From Pseudomonas saliphila (GTDB lineage: Bacteria > Pseudomonadota > Gammaproteobacteria > Pseudomonadales > Pseudomonadaceae): a stretch of DNA of 64,000 nucleotides. The translations under genes and the position numbers were made by a program. Positions 53,757 to 64,000 of this stretch are shown here, piece by piece (position 1 is the first letter of the stretch; every line of letters starts with the position of its first letter). The notes under the pieces are model-generated. The model saw only the letters and a list, made by a program, of their open reading frames with translations, searched no databases and had not been told where the DNA came from. The stretch covers positions 1 to 64,000 of the forward strand of contig NZ_VTVA01000009.1 of the NCBI RefSeq assembly GCF_008638345.1, read 5' to 3'.

Positions 53757-54203
53757 TCAGCTGCAGCGCCTGCGCCGCAGCCACGTCAGCGCCATCAGCA
53801 CCAGCAGAGCCACTATCAGTAAAACGGCAGTCGCCAGCGTCAACGGATAGCGCTGGGTCAGATGGTTGAAGATGGCTTGATGTGGCTCCTGTGGATCGAG
53901 CAGCACCTGTACCTGACTCCCTTCGGCCAGCTCGTTGAGCCCACTCAGCCTATCCAGTGCTCCCACCGGAATAAAGACCAGATACTGACTGGCCTGCCAG
54001 CGGTAACGCACGCCCAGTTCACGGACCTCGCCGAACAACGCACCAGGGCCCAGGCGCTCCGTCACCACCGTTGCTTCGGCTGGCTGATAACCAATGCGCT
54101 GGCGGCTTTCCCACGAGCCGATCAGCAGCAGGAACACCACCAGAATAATCAGGCCACGCCGCACTGCCCGCCGCAGAACGACATTTGATCCATGCGTCTG
54201 CAC
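53757..54203 (-). CDS. Small two-helix membrane protein (DUF3592-like)
   Basis: The 148-residue protein has transmembrane segments near 15-30 and 120-140 with a soluble beta-rich middle (AEATVVTERLGPG, EGSQVQVLLDP). That layout resembles DUF3592-type proteins. Function unknown. It follows hemY by 5 bases. Confidence 0.65.
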   Translation of the reverse strand: MQTHGSNVVLRRAVRRGLIILVVFLLLIGSWESRQRIGYQPAEATVVTERLGPGALFGEVRELGVRYRWQASQYLVFIPVGALDRLSGLNELAEGSQVQVLLDPQEPHQAIFNHLTQRYPLTLATAVLLIVALLVLMALTWLRRRRCS

Positions 54204-54208
54204 CCTGC

Positions 54209-55459
54209 CTAGTCCGCAGTGCTGGTGCCCAGGCGCGGCAAGGGCAGCGCTGGCAAATCATGCATCATCAAACCAAAACCCTTGCGCTGGGCCAGCCGGC
54301 TAGCTGCGTCATCGCCCATATGCTCGAGTAGACGCACCAGTTCTGCACAGGTCTGGATATCCGGCTTGCTGGCGAAACTTGCCTCGAGGTAGGTTCTCGC
54401 CTTGCCCCACAGGTTATTGCGCAGCGCCAGCCGGCCCAGCGCAAGCAATAGCGTGGCATCGTGCGGATGTTCGTTCAGCCACTGCTCAGCCGTCGCCAGC
54501 TGGCGCGCCGGATCTTTCCCAGCCACCAGACCATAGTGGTGTACCAGACGATCGCTGAAGGCGTGCTTCAGCGCAGCGCGCAGAATCTCTTCCGCCTGAA
54601 CACCGTTACCGATGGCGTGCAGCTGCAAGGCGTAGACCTCCACCAGCCTCGGATCCTGGCGCAGCGGCTTGGGCATCTGATTCCAGATTTCGTTGAGCGG
54701 GTTGTCCTTGCCCGGCTCATAGTGAATGCCACGCAGACCTGCCTGGGTGAGCAATTCGGTATAGACGCGGTATTCAAGCAGCTTCAGCTCTTCAGGACGC
54801 AACACCTCGTGCTTGCGCAACTCGGGTAGCAGCTGCTGCAGGCGCTCCCAGTCCTCGAGCCGGGCATACAGCTGGCTCATCAATTTGAGCGCATAGAGAT
54901 GACGCGGATGGTCCTTGCGCACGCGCGTCAGGGTAGCCAATGCCTGCTCCAACTGTCCGCGCGCCATTTGCAGCTGGGCTTGAGTCACGGCAATGGCGAC
55001 GTCCGCCTGGGGCGTTGTCTCATGCGCTTCGCGCAGTAGGTTGTCACATTCGGTAAAGTCTTCCAGCTCATTGGCGGCGCGGGCGGCAGCGAGGTAATTG
55101 ATCAGCGGCTGCTCGGCGTGGGGTGCGGAACGTTTGAGCAAACGCAGTGAATTGGCCCAATGCCCCTCAGCGAACTCAAGCAGACCACGGGTGGTCACCA
55201 CGCCGGCTCGGCGATGCCGATTCTGTCGCGACCAGGGATTGATCCGCCTGCCAGAGGCGCTCAGCAGCCGGAATACGGAGCGCAACAACGCAACGAGTAA
55301 CCAGAGTCCCACGATGAACGCGACACCTACCCAGACACTGGTTTCAATCGACAGGTTGCGCCAGGCGATCAGCAGATAGCCGGGATCTTCGGCAACCGCC
55401 ATGCCCAGCACGGCGGCCACCAGCAGAACGACCAGAATGGCAATGTAGCTCTTACTCAT
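54209..55459 (-). CDS. hemY: HemY-type protein of the heme cluster
   Basis: This 416-residue protein has an N-terminal membrane anchor (about residues 5-70, two helices) and a TPR-rich remainder. ATG 55459 overlaps the end of hemX; the longer frame upstream is unlikely. HemY genes of this type sit after hemC-hemD-hemX in gammaproteobacteria, and their role in heme synthesis is not biochemically fixed; they are not the protoporphyrinogen oxidase HemY of Bacillus. Confidence 0.88.
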   Translation of the reverse strand: MSKSYIAILVVLLVAAVLGMAVAEDPGYLLIAWRNLSIETSVWVGVAFIVGLWLLVALLRSVFRLLSASGRRINPWSRQNRHRRAGVVTTRGLLEFAEGHWANSLRLLKRSAPHAEQPLINYLAAARAANELEDFTECDNLLREAHETTPQADVAIAVTQAQLQMARGQLEQALATLTRVRKDHPRHLYALKLMSQLYARLEDWERLQQLLPELRKHEVLRPEELKLLEYRVYTELLTQAGLRGIHYEPGKDNPLNEIWNQMPKPLRQDPRLVEVYALQLHAIGNGVQAEEILRAALKHAFSDRLVHHYGLVAGKDPARQLATAEQWLNEHPHDATLLLALGRLALRNNLWGKARTYLEASFASKPDIQTCAELVRLLEHMGDDAASRLAQRKGFGLMMHDLPALPLPRLGTSTAD

Positions 55460-56915
55460 TGCCGCTCTCCCCGGCGCTATCGCCACGCTCGCCATTGCCG
55501 CCATTGCCGCCGCGCTCACCGTTGGACTGACTCCGGCGGCTATCCATATAACTCGCCAGGGCTTGCTGCACGGGCGCGACATCCGGCGGTGTCAGCGCTA
55601 CATCCTGTTCGGCAACCGCTGCGAGCTGCTCTCGCAGTGTGCTGACTTCCGGATTATCCAGCTCGAAGAAGCGCTCCAGCACCGAATCGGCCTGTTCAAG
55701 ACTGGACTGGAAGATCTCGGCTTCGCCACGAAGTGCAGCCCATTGCGCTTGCTCGATAGCCAGTTGAAGTGTGCGCCGGACCCGGTTCATCTCGGCGGCA
55801 GTAAGCTGAGGTGTGATGACCTTGCCGCGCTGGAAATCAACCCGCACATACCGCTCAAGGCGCGCCATCACACGGTCAAACCGGCTCTCCCCGTTGATTG
55901 AATCCTGCTCAGCGGCTGCCTCCTCAGGGCTGAACTCCCGAACCGGCAGCGCGACAATCTCATTGACGCGATCATGCAGCGCTGCCAGACGCAGGTAGAT
56001 GCCTGGGCGGTCAATCTCGGGCAGGTTTTCCAGCTGCGCCTGGAATCGCGCGAGCTCTTCACGCACAGCAAAAACGCCGCTGTCAGGCTGCTCGCGGAGA
56101 ATCCGGTCTACCAGCTGCAACAGCTCACCGGCGGACTTGACGTCCTGCGCCGCGAGCAGCCGCAGCGATGCCAACCGCAACATGTATTCCGCTTCATCCA
56201 GCTTCCAATTGGCGTCGGCATCGCCCTGCATCTCCTCTAGCTGCTGGGACAGGGCCTGCTGGCTGCGCTGCAGATCAGCCGCCAGACGCCGCGTTTCGTC
56301 AACCTCAGCGCTGGATGGCACATCCTGCAACTGCTTTTGCGTTTGCTCGCGCAGCTGTCGGAGCGACTGCTCCTGATCGGCGGCGAGCTCATCGAACCGT
56401 GAGTCCAGGGTCGCGGACATATCCGGCTCTGCTCGATCCTGATACCACTGCCAGCCACTCAGCCCGAGCGCACTCAAAGCGACCAGCAACGCCAGCGCGG
56501 AGAGACCGCGACCGCCACCGGAGCCAGACGTTGAGGTATCCCGGGGTTTGACCGGCGGCGGCTTACCCGCGCCACCGTCCTTGGCCTTGACGCTTGGCTC
56601 TGCGGGTTTGGCTGCGGCGGTTTTTTCCGCTTTGGAGGCATCGTCCTTGGCAGGTGCGGCGTTAACAGGATCTGTTTTAACAGGGTCTGTTTTGACAGGG
56701 TCTGTTTTGACAGACTCTGTCTTCGCGGCCGCCGTGACAGGGGGTTCGGATACCGCTGAAGACGCTGGCGAGTTGCTCGGAGCGGATACCGGGGGTGAAC
56801 TGGTTCCGGTTGCAGCCTGCTCGGGTTTGCCGGCAATCGTTGTTTCCGACACCTGTGGTTTTTTTGTCCCGGCTTCATCGCTCCGGTCGTTCTTGTTAGG
56901 TCCTGTCGGTTCCAC
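55452..56915 (-). CDS. hemX: HemX family membrane protein
   Basis: The 487-residue protein starts at GTG 56915, with AGGGG about 8 nt upstream. Residues 1-140 are Lys/Ala/Pro-rich and low-complexity, one transmembrane helix follows (about 145-165), then a coiled-coil/helical domain. The N-terminus contains a VKTDP repeat encoded by 15-bp DNA units. The C-terminus is rich in Gly, Asn and Glu. It is co-transcribed with hemD (11-base gap) and overlaps hemY. Confidence 0.88.
   Translation of the reverse strand: MEPTGPNKNDRSDEAGTKKPQVSETTIAGKPEQAATGTSSPPVSAPSNSPASSAVSEPPVTAAAKTESVKTDPVKTDPVKTDPVNAAPAKDDASKAEKTAAAKPAEPSVKAKDGGAGKPPPVKPRDTSTSGSGGGRGLSALALLVALSALGLSGWQWYQDRAEPDMSATLDSRFDELAADQEQSLRQLREQTQKQLQDVPSSAEVDETRRLAADLQRSQQALSQQLEEMQGDADANWKLDEAEYMLRLASLRLLAAQDVKSAGELLQLVDRILREQPDSGVFAVREELARFQAQLENLPEIDRPGIYLRLAALHDRVNEIVALPVREFSPEEAAAEQDSINGESRFDRVMARLERYVRVDFQRGKVITPQLTAAEMNRVRRTLQLAIEQAQWAALRGEAEIFQSSLEQADSVLERFFELDNPEVSTLREQLAAVAEQDVALTPPDVAPVQQALASYMDSRRSQSNGERGGNGGNGERGDSAGESGNE
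56664..56723. repeat. Four 15-bp tandem repeats inside hemX
   Basis: Four units of 15 bases (aacaggatctgtttt and variants) encode the VKTDP repeats. The units remain in frame, so copy change would add or remove five residues without a frameshift. Confidence 0.9.
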
Positions 56916-56926
56916 GCTTGTTCCCC

Positions 56927-57688
56927 TTATCGCGTCAGCGGATGAGCGGCTACTGCCGCCAATACTGCGGAATCGTCCGCGCCGTCGCATACTATGATGT
57001 CGTTGCAGCCAAGTGTTTGTGCCCGGTCGGCAACGCGTTGGCTCGGCACCCAGCAACGCCAGGTGCTCTGCTCACGCCAATGCTCGCCCGCCGCCGTGTA
57101 CCAATGTTCAAGTCCTTGCCCGCTCGTCAACACGATGCCTCGTGCGCCAGCCTGCTCGGCAGAAGCAAGCGCCGCGGCCAAGCCGTCCGGCGACTCGCGT
57201 CGATACAATTCAAGATAATCCACTTGTCCGCCCGCTGCCCGGACATGATCGGCCAAATGTTCACGGCCGCCGACGCCGCGCCAGACAAGTACTTTGAGTC
57301 CCGGGCGGGCCAGCAATTCATTCCAGATGGGCAGACGCAGCAAGGCTTCGCTGTCCTGACCTGCTTCGGGAGTATGCACCGGCATACCATAGGCGCGCAG
57401 GACGCTGGCAGTGGTCTCACCGACAGCGAACCATTCGATCCCTTCCGGCAGCTGCGGCCAGCAGGCATCGAGCCGTTCCAGACCCAGACGGGCCGCGACC
57501 GGACTCACCACCATCACCGCCTGATAGCGGTCGATGTCGAGCATCAGTCGCTGCTGATCCGGTGTCTCGTCCAGCGCGTCGATACGCAGCAAAGGCACGC
57601 TCAGCGCAGGAATACCAAAGCGTGCAAGTTTGCTCGCCAGACGCTGATTGTCAGCGTCCGAGCGGGTCAACAGCACCGCTGCGCTCAC
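56927..57688 (-). CDS. hemD: Uroporphyrinogen-III synthase (HemD)
   Basis: The 253-residue enzyme closes hydroxymethylbilane to uroporphyrinogen III with ring inversion. The sequence has the family's divergent two-domain pattern, with [18 protein letters not shown] and [10 protein letters not shown]. Its start overlaps hemC by four bases (ATGA), and hemX follows. Confidence 0.94.
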   Translation of the reverse strand: MSAAVLLTRSDADNQRLASKLARFGIPALSVPLLRIDALDETPDQQRLMLDIDRYQAVMVVSPVAARLGLERLDACWPQLPEGIEWFAVGETTASVLRAYGMPVHTPEAGQDSEALLRLPIWNELLARPGLKVLVWRGVGGREHLADHVRAAGGQVDYLELYRRESPDGLAAALASAEQAGARGIVLTSGQGLEHWYTAAGEHWREQSTWRCWVPSQRVADRAQTLGCNDIIVCDGADDSAVLAAVAAHPLTR

Positions 57689-58623
57689 TCCGGCGCAGCC
57701 CCCAGATAGACCGCATCAAGAATGGCCTGGGCGCCCTGGGACAGCAGATCTTCCGCGACGGCTATGCCCAGTTCTTCCGGCGTACCCTCCGGGCCGCGAG
57801 CCTCAGCGGTCAGCAGCTGCGTGCCATCCGGATCACCGACCATGCCTCGCAACCAGATCTCGCCGTTCTGACGCTCTGCATAACAGGCGATCGGGACCTG
57901 ACAGCCGCCGTTCAAGCGGCTGTTCAGCGCGCGCTCAGCACGCACCCGCAGTGCGCTGTCTTCGTCGTTGAGCGGTGCCAGCAGCGCGTGCAGCTCGGTA
58001 TCATCGGTACGGCATTCGATACCCACCGCGCCCTGACCACCTGCTGGCAGGCTCTCTTCCGGCGGCATGGCATACCGGATGCGATCGTGGAAGCCCAGCC
58101 GCATCAGACCTGCAGCGGCAAGGATAATGGCGTCATAATCACCGGCATCCAGCTTGGCCAGACGGGTATTCACGTTACCGCGCAGGAAATTTACCTTCAG
58201 ATCCGGACGCCGCGCCATCAGCTGTGCCTGGCGGCGCAGACTGGAGGTGCCGACGATGCTGCCATGCGGCAGGCTGTCGACGCTCTCATGATGGTTGGAA
58301 ACAAAGGCGTCGCGGGGATCTTCACGCTCACAGATGACGTACAGGCCCAGCCCCTGGGGGAACTGCATAGGAACGTCTTTCATGGAATGGACGGCAAGAT
58401 CGGCTTCGTTCGCAGTCAGCGCCGCTTCGAGCTCCTTGACGAACAGGCCCTTGCCGCCAATCTTGGCCAGCGGCGAGTCCAGCAGTTTGTCGCCGCGACT
58501 CACCATGGGAACCAGCGATACGCTCAGTCCGGGATGTATTGCTTCAAGACGTGCCTTGACGTATTCGGCCTGCCACAGGGCCAGTGCGCTCTTGCGGGTG
58601 GCGATTCGCAGTTGTCGACTCAT
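57685..58623 (-). CDS. hemC: Porphobilinogen deaminase (HemC)
   Basis: The 312-residue enzyme polymerises four porphobilinogens. The dipyrromethane cofactor cysteine is Cys241 in [11 protein letters not shown] and the catalytic Asp83 is in HSMKDVP. ATG 58623 is preferred to a TTG five codons earlier. It is the first gene of hemC-hemD-hemX-hemY; algR ends just upstream in the same orientation. Confidence 0.96.
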   Translation of the reverse strand: MSRQLRIATRKSALALWQAEYVKARLEAIHPGLSVSLVPMVSRGDKLLDSPLAKIGGKGLFVKELEAALTANEADLAVHSMKDVPMQFPQGLGLYVICEREDPRDAFVSNHHESVDSLPHGSIVGTSSLRRQAQLMARRPDLKVNFLRGNVNTRLAKLDAGDYDAIILAAAGLMRLGFHDRIRYAMPPEESLPAGGQGAVGIECRTDDTELHALLAPLNDEDSALRVRAERALNSRLNGGCQVPIACYAERQNGEIWLRGMVGDPDGTQLLTAEARGPEGTPEELGIAVAEDLLSQGAQAILDAVYLGAAPE

Positions 58624-58695
58624 GGGATTCTCTTTCAATGCCAGCCTGCATGATACGCCATGGCTGTACGGGCATCCATGCAGAAGGGATCCGCG

Positions 58696-59445
58696 TCACA
58701 GCTGCTCCATCAATTTGCGCACGCCCGGCACATGTCGCCGGCTCACGGTAAGGGTTTCGTCCGGCAAACCTTTCAATTGAAGATGGAAGTGGCCCATGGC
58801 ACTGCGCTGCAGCCGCTCGATACGATTGCGCGCGACCAGTGCGTTGCGGTGGATGCGCACAAAGTAGTCGCCGAACTCGTCCTCAAGGGACTTCAAGGGC
58901 TCATCCAGCAATACCTCGCCCTCGAGGTGCCGCAGGGTTACGTATTTGTGATCGGCAATGAAATACAGCACGTCTTCGATGGGCACCAGCTCCACACCGC
59001 GGCGCGTGCGCGCACTGATATGACTGCGCGCCTGATGGGTCGCGTCAGTCACGGCAGCCTTGCCCAGGTTGGCCAGCTGCAGCCGGTTGGGCTTTTGCGC
59101 CTTGGCCAGGGCATTGGCCAGATCCTCGCTGCGCACTGGTTTGAGCAGATAGCCGACGGCACTGACCGCGAATGCATCCAGCGCGTACTCACCGTGGGCC
59201 GTACAGAACACCACAGCTGGCGGATCGCTGAGCTCGCACAGTTTCGCCGCCGTTTGCAGCCCATCCAGTCCAGGCATCCGGATATCGAGCAGCGCAATAT
59301 CCGGGTGATGCTCTGCGATGAGCTTCAGCGCCTCCTGTCCATTGGCGGCCATCTCGGGCACCACACTGTACTCCGGCAGCGCAGCGACCAATCTGGCCAG
59401 ACGCTCGCGGGCTAGGGGTTCATCATCGGCGATAAGTACTTTCAT
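58696..59445 (-). CDS. algR: LytTR response regulator AlgR
   Basis: This 249-residue two-component regulator has the receiver domain with phospho-acceptor Asp54 (LLDIRMPG) and a LytTR DNA-binding domain from about 140. AlgR controls alginate, type IV pili and c-di-GMP genes in Pseudomonas. It is encoded three bases after algZ. Confidence 0.96.
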   Translation of the reverse strand: MKVLIADDEPLARERLARLVAALPEYSVVPEMAANGQEALKLIAEHHPDIALLDIRMPGLDGLQTAAKLCELSDPPAVVFCTAHGEYALDAFAVSAVGYLLKPVRSEDLANALAKAQKPNRLQLANLGKAAVTDATHQARSHISARTRRGVELVPIEDVLYFIADHKYVTLRHLEGEVLLDEPLKSLEDEFGDYFVRIHRNALVARNRIERLQRSAMGHFHLQLKGLPDETLTVSRRHVPGVRKLMEQL

Positions 59446-59448
59446 GCC

Positions 59449-60531
59449 TTAATGACTTCTCTGGTGAGTTGGCGTTTGGTTAATACAAGGATAGACCAGC
59501 TTGCTGAAGAAGCGCGGACCGTCTCGCCAGATCTCGACTTGGGACTGAGGACCAAAGAGTGCAGCGAGACGTGCTCTTATATTCTGTAGTGCCATGCGCG
59601 CCCCCTGGTGGCTATCTAGTACCTCTGGACAACTATTGGAGACTTCCAGTTCAACCCGACCATTGACATAGGCCGCATAAATACTGATGTCACCGCCCTC
59701 CAGACGGGGCGATAACCCGTGCAGGATGGCATTTTCCAGTAACGGTTGCAGTGTTAGTAATGGCATCGGCGTGTCCAGCGGCAGCGAGTCGGTGCGCCAA
59801 TGCACCGCCAGGCGCGGCCCCAGGCGGTACTTTTCGATGCGCAGATACCCTTCACACAGACGCTTTTCCTGCGCCCAGGTGGCGACACCCTCGGCCTCGG
59901 AAAGGTTGGCACGGAACAGGTCAGCGAGGTCCAGCACGGCATTCTCCGCCTGCTGCGGCTGACTACCGATCAGGCTGACAATGCTGTTGAGGCTGTTGAA
60001 CAGAAAGTGCGGCCGAATGCGCGACTGCAAGGACTGCAGGCGCGCCTGCAATTCCGCCTGCACCTGCAATTGCCGCTGCTGATGCAGATAGAAATAACGC
60101 AACAGCAGGCTGGTCATGATCAGGGCAATCAGACCGTGGCGAAGCAGCAGATCGACACGCAGGGGTGGCGCACCGGTCATGCCGTGCTGCAATACCCATT
60201 CGGCCAGCACAGTGAACAGCAAAGTCAGACCAATCACCACTGCGTAGCAGGCAGCAATCGCCAGCCACAACGGGCGTCGTTGCATCCAGGGCCGCAGCCG
60301 ACACAGCAGCGCAGCGGACAGCAGCACGATCCACTGCACGAACAGCGACGCCATGGCCAGCTGCAACCAGTCGAACCCGCCCACCCCCGGTTGCGCCAGC
60401 ACCCAGAGCATCACCACCAATTCGGCCAGTACCACCAGGGTGAAGACCGCCATCGATGAACAAAGGTCCGGAAGGAAGAAATCATCCCCCCCGTGGGGCT
60501 TTTTCAGCAACGACCAGATTCCATTCTTCAT
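59449..60531 (-). CDS. algZ: Sensor histidine kinase AlgZ/FimS
   Basis: The 360-residue LytS-type kinase has about five to six transmembrane helices in the first 150 residues and the phospho-acceptor His175 in IRPHFLFNSLNS. I chose ATG 60531 because it has GGAG upstream and places this histidine at 175, as in Pseudomonas aeruginosa AlgZ. It is divergent from argH. Confidence 0.92.
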   Translation of the reverse strand: MKNGIWSLLKKPHGGDDFFLPDLCSSMAVFTLVVLAELVVMLWVLAQPGVGGFDWLQLAMASLFVQWIVLLSAALLCRLRPWMQRRPLWLAIAACYAVVIGLTLLFTVLAEWVLQHGMTGAPPLRVDLLLRHGLIALIMTSLLLRYFYLHQQRQLQVQAELQARLQSLQSRIRPHFLFNSLNSIVSLIGSQPQQAENAVLDLADLFRANLSEAEGVATWAQEKRLCEGYLRIEKYRLGPRLAVHWRTDSLPLDTPMPLLTLQPLLENAILHGLSPRLEGGDISIYAAYVNGRVELEVSNSCPEVLDSHQGARMALQNIRARLAALFGPQSQVEIWRDGPRFFSKLVYPCINQTPTHQRSH

Positions 60532-60637
60532 TTGGCGCGTCTCCATTAGCAACCAACAACCATCAGCCGACCGGCATCGTCCAAGCCTGTGATGGTATGC
60601 TATGCGTCTTCAAATTGTCAGCGGATCGATCCGACAC

Positions 60638-62032
60638 ATGAGCCAAGATCAGACTACCAACCAATCCTGGGGTGGCCGTTTCAGCGAACCGGTCGACGCC
60701 TTCGTGGCCCGTTTCACCGCTTCGGTGGATTTCGACAAGCGCCTCTACAAGCACGACATTCAGGGCTCCATTGCCCACGCTACCATGCTCGCCCGCGTTG
60801 GCGTGCTCACCGATGCCGAGCGCGACACCATCATCGAGGGTCTTGAGGCGATCCGCAGCGAAATCGAGGCCGGTGAATTCGCCTGGAGCGTCGAGCTTGA
60901 AGACGTGCACATGAACATCGAGGCCAGACTGACGGCCCGTATCGGCACCACCGGCAAGAAACTGCACACTGGCCGTTCACGCAACGACCAGGTTGCCACT
61001 GACATCCGTCTCTGGCTGCGCGATGAGATCGACTCGATTCTCGGGGAACTCAAACGTCTGCAGACCGGCCTGCTTGATCAGGCAGAAAAGCATTCAGCGG
61101 TCATCATGCCGGGCTTTACCCATCTGCAGACTGCCCAGCCGGTCACCTTTGGCCATCATTTGCTGGCCTGGTACGAGATGCTGGTGCGCGACAGCGAGCG
61201 CCTGCTCGATTGCCGCAAGCGCGTCAACCGCATGCCTCTGGGCAGCGCGGCTTTGGCTGGCACCACCTATCCGATCGACCGCAGCGTCACCTGCGAGCTG
61301 TTGGGCTTTGACGCCGTTTCCGGTAATTCGCTGGACGGCGTGTCTGATCGCGATTTCGCGATTGAATTCTGCGCTGCGGCGAGCGTGGCGATGATGCACC
61401 TGTCGCGCTTCTCCGAGGAACTGGTGCTGTGGACCAGCTCGCAGTTCAACTTCATCGACCTGCCGGACCGCTTTTGCACCGGCTCCTCGATCATGCCGCA
61501 GAAGAAGAACCCCGACGTGCCCGAACTGGTGCGCGGCAAGACTGGACGGGTGTACGGCCACCTGATGAGTTTGCTGACGCTGATGAAAAGTCAGCCGCTG
61601 GCATATAACAAGGACAATCAGGAAGACAAGGAGCCGCTGTTCGACGCAGTGGACACTCTGCGTGACAGCCTGCGCGCCTTCGCCGACATGATTCCTGCGA
61701 TCGAGCCCAAGGCAGACGTTATGCGCGAAGCGGCGCTACGTGGCTTCTCCACGGCCACCGATCTGGCTGACTATCTGGTTCGCCGCGGTCTGCCCTTCCG
61801 CGATTGCCACGAGATTGTCGGGCATGCCGTGAAGTACGGCGTGGACAACAAAAAGGATCTGGCCGAGATGAGTCTGGACGAGCTGCGCCAGTTCAGTGAC
61901 CAGATCGAACAGGACGTGTTCGAGGTGTTGACACTGGAAGGCTCGGTGAATGCCCGCGATCATATCGGCGGCACCGCACCGGCTCAGGTATTGGCAGCAG
62001 TTCAACGTGGCCGGGAATTGATTGGCCGCTAA
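60638..62032 (+). CDS. argH: Argininosuccinate lyase (ArgH)
   Basis: The 464-residue enzyme splits argininosuccinate to arginine and fumarate. The family signature [12 protein letters not shown] and the early WGGRF and TGRSRNDQV segments are present. ATG 60638 gives the usual length. It is divergent from algZ. Confidence 0.97.
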   Translation: MSQDQTTNQSWGGRFSEPVDAFVARFTASVDFDKRLYKHDIQGSIAHATMLARVGVLTDAERDTIIEGLEAIRSEIEAGEFAWSVELEDVHMNIEARLTARIGTTGKKLHTGRSRNDQVATDIRLWLRDEIDSILGELKRLQTGLLDQAEKHSAVIMPGFTHLQTAQPVTFGHHLLAWYEMLVRDSERLLDCRKRVNRMPLGSAALAGTTYPIDRSVTCELLGFDAVSGNSLDGVSDRDFAIEFCAAASVAMMHLSRFSEELVLWTSSQFNFIDLPDRFCTGSSIMPQKKNPDVPELVRGKTGRVYGHLMSLLTLMKSQPLAYNKDNQEDKEPLFDAVDTLRDSLRAFADMIPAIEPKADVMREAALRGFSTATDLADYLVRRGLPFRDCHEIVGHAVKYGVDNKKDLAEMSLDELRQFSDQIEQDVFEVLTLEGSVNARDHIGGTAPAQVLAAVQRGRELIGR

Positions 62033-62069
62033 CCTGTCTCAAGACCATACAGCCCCTGGAGGATGTGTC

Positions 62070-62288
62070 ATGTCAGAACAGGACCGACCACGTTATCGCG
62101 TCAGCGCCGACCGGGGCTCAGCCAGCCGGCGCGTACGTTACGTTGAAAGTAGCCATCCGGATGATGGTGCCTGCACTATCTGTCAACTGGATGAGCTGGC
62201 TGAAGCTGAAGAGCAGGAAGCGAAAGCCGCCAGTAAAAAAAGCGATACAAGCGGCTCCAAGGCTCCTGGCACGAAATCCGAGCCCTGA
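62070..62288 (+). CDS. Small hypothetical acidic protein
   Basis: The 72-residue protein has a basic start and an acidic, Lys/Ser-rich tail. DDGACTICQ is a possible two-cysteine motif. ATG 62070 has GGAGG 8 nt upstream. No function is recognised. Confidence 0.7.
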   Translation: MSEQDRPRYRVSADRGSASRRVRYVESSHPDDGACTICQLDELAEAEEQEAKAASKKSDTSGSKAPGTKSEP

Positions 62289-62301
62289 AAAACAACTGGC
62301 G

Positions 62302-63399
62302 CTAACGCGCCGGTTGCTGCTGGGTGATGCAATGCACATTACCACCGCCAAGCAGAATTTCCCGCCCGGGCACCATCACCACCCGCCGCTCCGGAAACAG
62401 CTCCTGCAGAATGTCCAGTGCGGCCTGATCCTCGGGCTCATCGAAACCGGGGACCACTATCCCATCGTTCACGATCAGAAAATTAACGTAGGATCCGGCC
62501 AGGCGAATGGACGGATCGCGCGGCTGCGTACCCGTTACCCGATCAACGCCGACACATTCCTCAGCGGTCGCATATAGCGGACCGGGAATCGGCATGCGGT
62601 GCACGACCAGGTCTCTGCCCTGCGCATCACGGCTGGCTTGCAACACTTTAAGCGCCGCGTGGCAGCGCTGATAGTTCGGATCATCCTCATCGTCAGTCCA
62701 GGCCAACAGCACCTCGCCGGGGCGTATAAAGCAGCAGAAGTTGTCGATGTGGCCGTCGGTCTCGTCATTGAACAGGCCATAGGGCAACCAGATGACCTTT
62801 TCGATATTCAGATAATCCGCCAGCATGAGCTCAATTTCCTGACGCGCCAGCTCGGGATTGCGGTTGGAATTCAGCAGGCATTCCTCGGTGGTCAGTACCG
62901 TTCCTTCACCGTCCACGTGAATCGCGCCGCCCTCCAGCACAAAGCCCTCAGTGCGGTAACGCGGGCAGCGCTCCAGGCCGAGGATCTTGTCCGCCACCTG
63001 ATCATCGCGCTGCCAAGGCCAGTACAGCCCGCCGTTAAAGCCGCCCCAGGCGTTGAACGTCCAATCGACGCCGCGTAAACCACCCTGCCCGTTAATGACA
63101 AAGGTCGGACCGGTATCACGCACCCAGGCGTCATCCGAGCTGATTTCGATCACGCGGATACCGGGATGATCCAGCTGCAGACTGGCATTTTCATACTGCG
63201 CCGCGGACACACAAACGGTAACCGGCTCGAAACTGGCGATAGCCCGTGCCACCTCGGCAAAGGCAGCCTGCGCCGGCTTCGCACCCATACGCCAATTGTC
63301 GGTGCGCTCCGGCCAGACCATCCAGGTCTGTGCATGGGGCGCCCATTCGGCGGGCATGTGAAAGCCATCGTGACGCGGCGTGCTGTGCAAACTGTACAT
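62302..63399 (-). CDS. aguA: Agmatine deiminase (AguA)
   Basis: The 365-residue enzyme converts agmatine to N-carbamoylputrescine. The nucleophile is Cys357 in [11 protein letters not shown], and the early residues [11 protein letters not shown] fit the family. It starts six bases after the aguB stop; the two enzymes act in sequence. Confidence 0.96.
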   Translation of the reverse strand: MYSLHSTPRHDGFHMPAEWAPHAQTWMVWPERTDNWRMGAKPAQAAFAEVARAIASFEPVTVCVSAAQYENASLQLDHPGIRVIEISSDDAWVRDTGPTFVINGQGGLRGVDWTFNAWGGFNGGLYWPWQRDDQVADKILGLERCPRYRTEGFVLEGGAIHVDGEGTVLTTEECLLNSNRNPELARQEIELMLADYLNIEKVIWLPYGLFNDETDGHIDNFCCFIRPGEVLLAWTDDEDDPNYQRCHAALKVLQASRDAQGRDLVVHRMPIPGPLYATAEECVGVDRVTGTQPRDPSIRLAGSYVNFLIVNDGIVVPGFDEPEDQAALDILQELFPERRVVMVPGREILLGGGNVHCITQQQPAR

Positions 63400-63405
63400 A
63401 AGCGA

Positions 63406-64000
63406 TCAGGACTCCAGTGAACCATCCAGCGACTTGATGGGCCCGTACAGATTCGGGCGGCGGTCGCGGTATACACCCCAGGCGCTGCGGACATGCTCCA
63501 GCTGGTCCAGATCGAACTGCTGCACCAGCACCGCTTCGTCCGTCTCGTTGGCTTCCTGGACCTTCGCGCCAAACTGATCGGCAATGAAGGACGAGCCATA
63601 GAAGGTAATGTCGTAGCCGTCCTGTTCTTCCAGCCCGATGCGGTTGCTGGCGACCAGCGGCATCAGGTTGGCGCCAGCGTGACCCTGCTGCACGCGCTGC
63701 CAATGATCGCGCGAGCTGATGGTCGGATCATGTGGCTCGCTGCCGATCGCGGTCGGGTAAAACAGAATTTCCGCGCCCATCAGCGCCATGCTGCGGGCCG
63801 TTTCGGGGAACCACTGATCCCAGCAGATCCCCACACCAATAGTGGCATAGCGGGTCTTCCACACCTTGAAGCCGGTATCACCGGGATTGAAGTAATACTT
63901 CTCGTGATAGCCGGGACCATCAGGAATGTGGCTCTTGCGGTACACGCCCAGATTGCGACCGTCCGCATCAATGATCGCGATGCTATTGAAACGCGCGCGA
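63406..64000 (-). CDS. aguB: N-carbamoylputrescine amidase (AguB), 5' end cut by window edge
   Basis: The frame stays open to the right edge; the first ATG in frame is internal. The nitrilase-family Cys is in GICWDQWFPE and the Lys in YRKSHIPDG; the catalytic Glu lies beyond the edge. It hydrolyses N-carbamoylputrescine to putrescine. Together with aguA it makes putrescine from agmatine. Confidence 0.95.
   Translation of the reverse strand, partial: RARFNSIAIIDADGRNLGVYRKSHIPDGPGYHEKYYFNPGDTGFKVWKTRYATIGVGICWDQWFPETARSMALMGAEILFYPTAIGSEPHDPTISSRDHWQRVQQGHAGANLMPLVASNRIGLEEQDGYDITFYGSSFIADQFGAKVQEANETDEAVLVQQFDLDQLEHVRSAWGVYRDRRPNLYGPIKSLDGSLES

Overview
The window looks like chromosomal DNA of a gammaproteobacterium in the Pseudomonas/Halopseudomonas group. 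The signs are the alginate and heme neighbourhood (algQ, algP, algR, algZ, hemC-hemD-hemX-hemY), hisBHAF, secB-grxC, rho-trxA-ppx/ppk, a magnesium-type HemB, and a phosphite operon of the Pseudomonas stutzeri type. The species assignment is inference; no alignment was run.

Left arm, about 1-16740: an accessory region ending at a tRNA-Thr gene. All its genes are on the minus strand. First in transcription order from 10565 is an extended type I restriction-modification locus: hsdM, hsdS, an AlbA_2/ATPase protein, hsdR, a YgjP-type zinc peptidase, and a DUF4145 zinc-ribbon gene cut by the window edge. Beside it lies a compact phosphite operon (ptxA-ptxB-ptxC-ptxD-ptxE) with a duplicated operator-like element before ptxA. 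Between ptx and the tRNA sit an AlpA-like and a winged-helix gene, typical of mobile-island cargo. No integrase is present, so it would have to lie left of the window.

Middle, about 16742-31070: tRNA-Thr, an intergenic cluster of DnaA-box-like sites, a polar amino-acid ABC transporter operon ending in a methyltransferase gene, a DMT exporter, a small zinc-ribbon ORF, tRNA-Phe with its terminator, yggX-mutY-asmA, an FAD oxidoreductase, and divergent hisB-hisH-hisA-hisF. A pair of REP-like elements follows hisF.

Right, about 31095-49715: gpmI-envC-ctpA-divergent polysaccharide deacetylase (minus strand) faces a rhodanese-grxC-secB group (plus strand). Then come dsbB, algQ/rsd, an algP homologue with a short tail, a TIGR02444 gene, an ABC-F ATPase, yaiI, a DUF6436 gene, a diguanylate cyclase, hemB-ppk, ppx and trxA.

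Far right, 49925-64000: rho, ubiD plus a ferredoxin-type flavin reductase, a small membrane protein, the hemC-D-X-Y cluster with algZ-algR upstream, argH, a small hypothetical gene, and aguA-aguB for agmatine breakdown (aguB is cut by the window edge). HemB acts early and HemC/HemD later in tetrapyrrole synthesis. Ppk and Ppx make and degrade polyphosphate. AlgZ/AlgR and AlgQ/AlgP are regulatory.

Most noteworthy are the extended type I RM locus with three uncharacterised partners and the complete phosphite-oxidation cassette with its paired operator.
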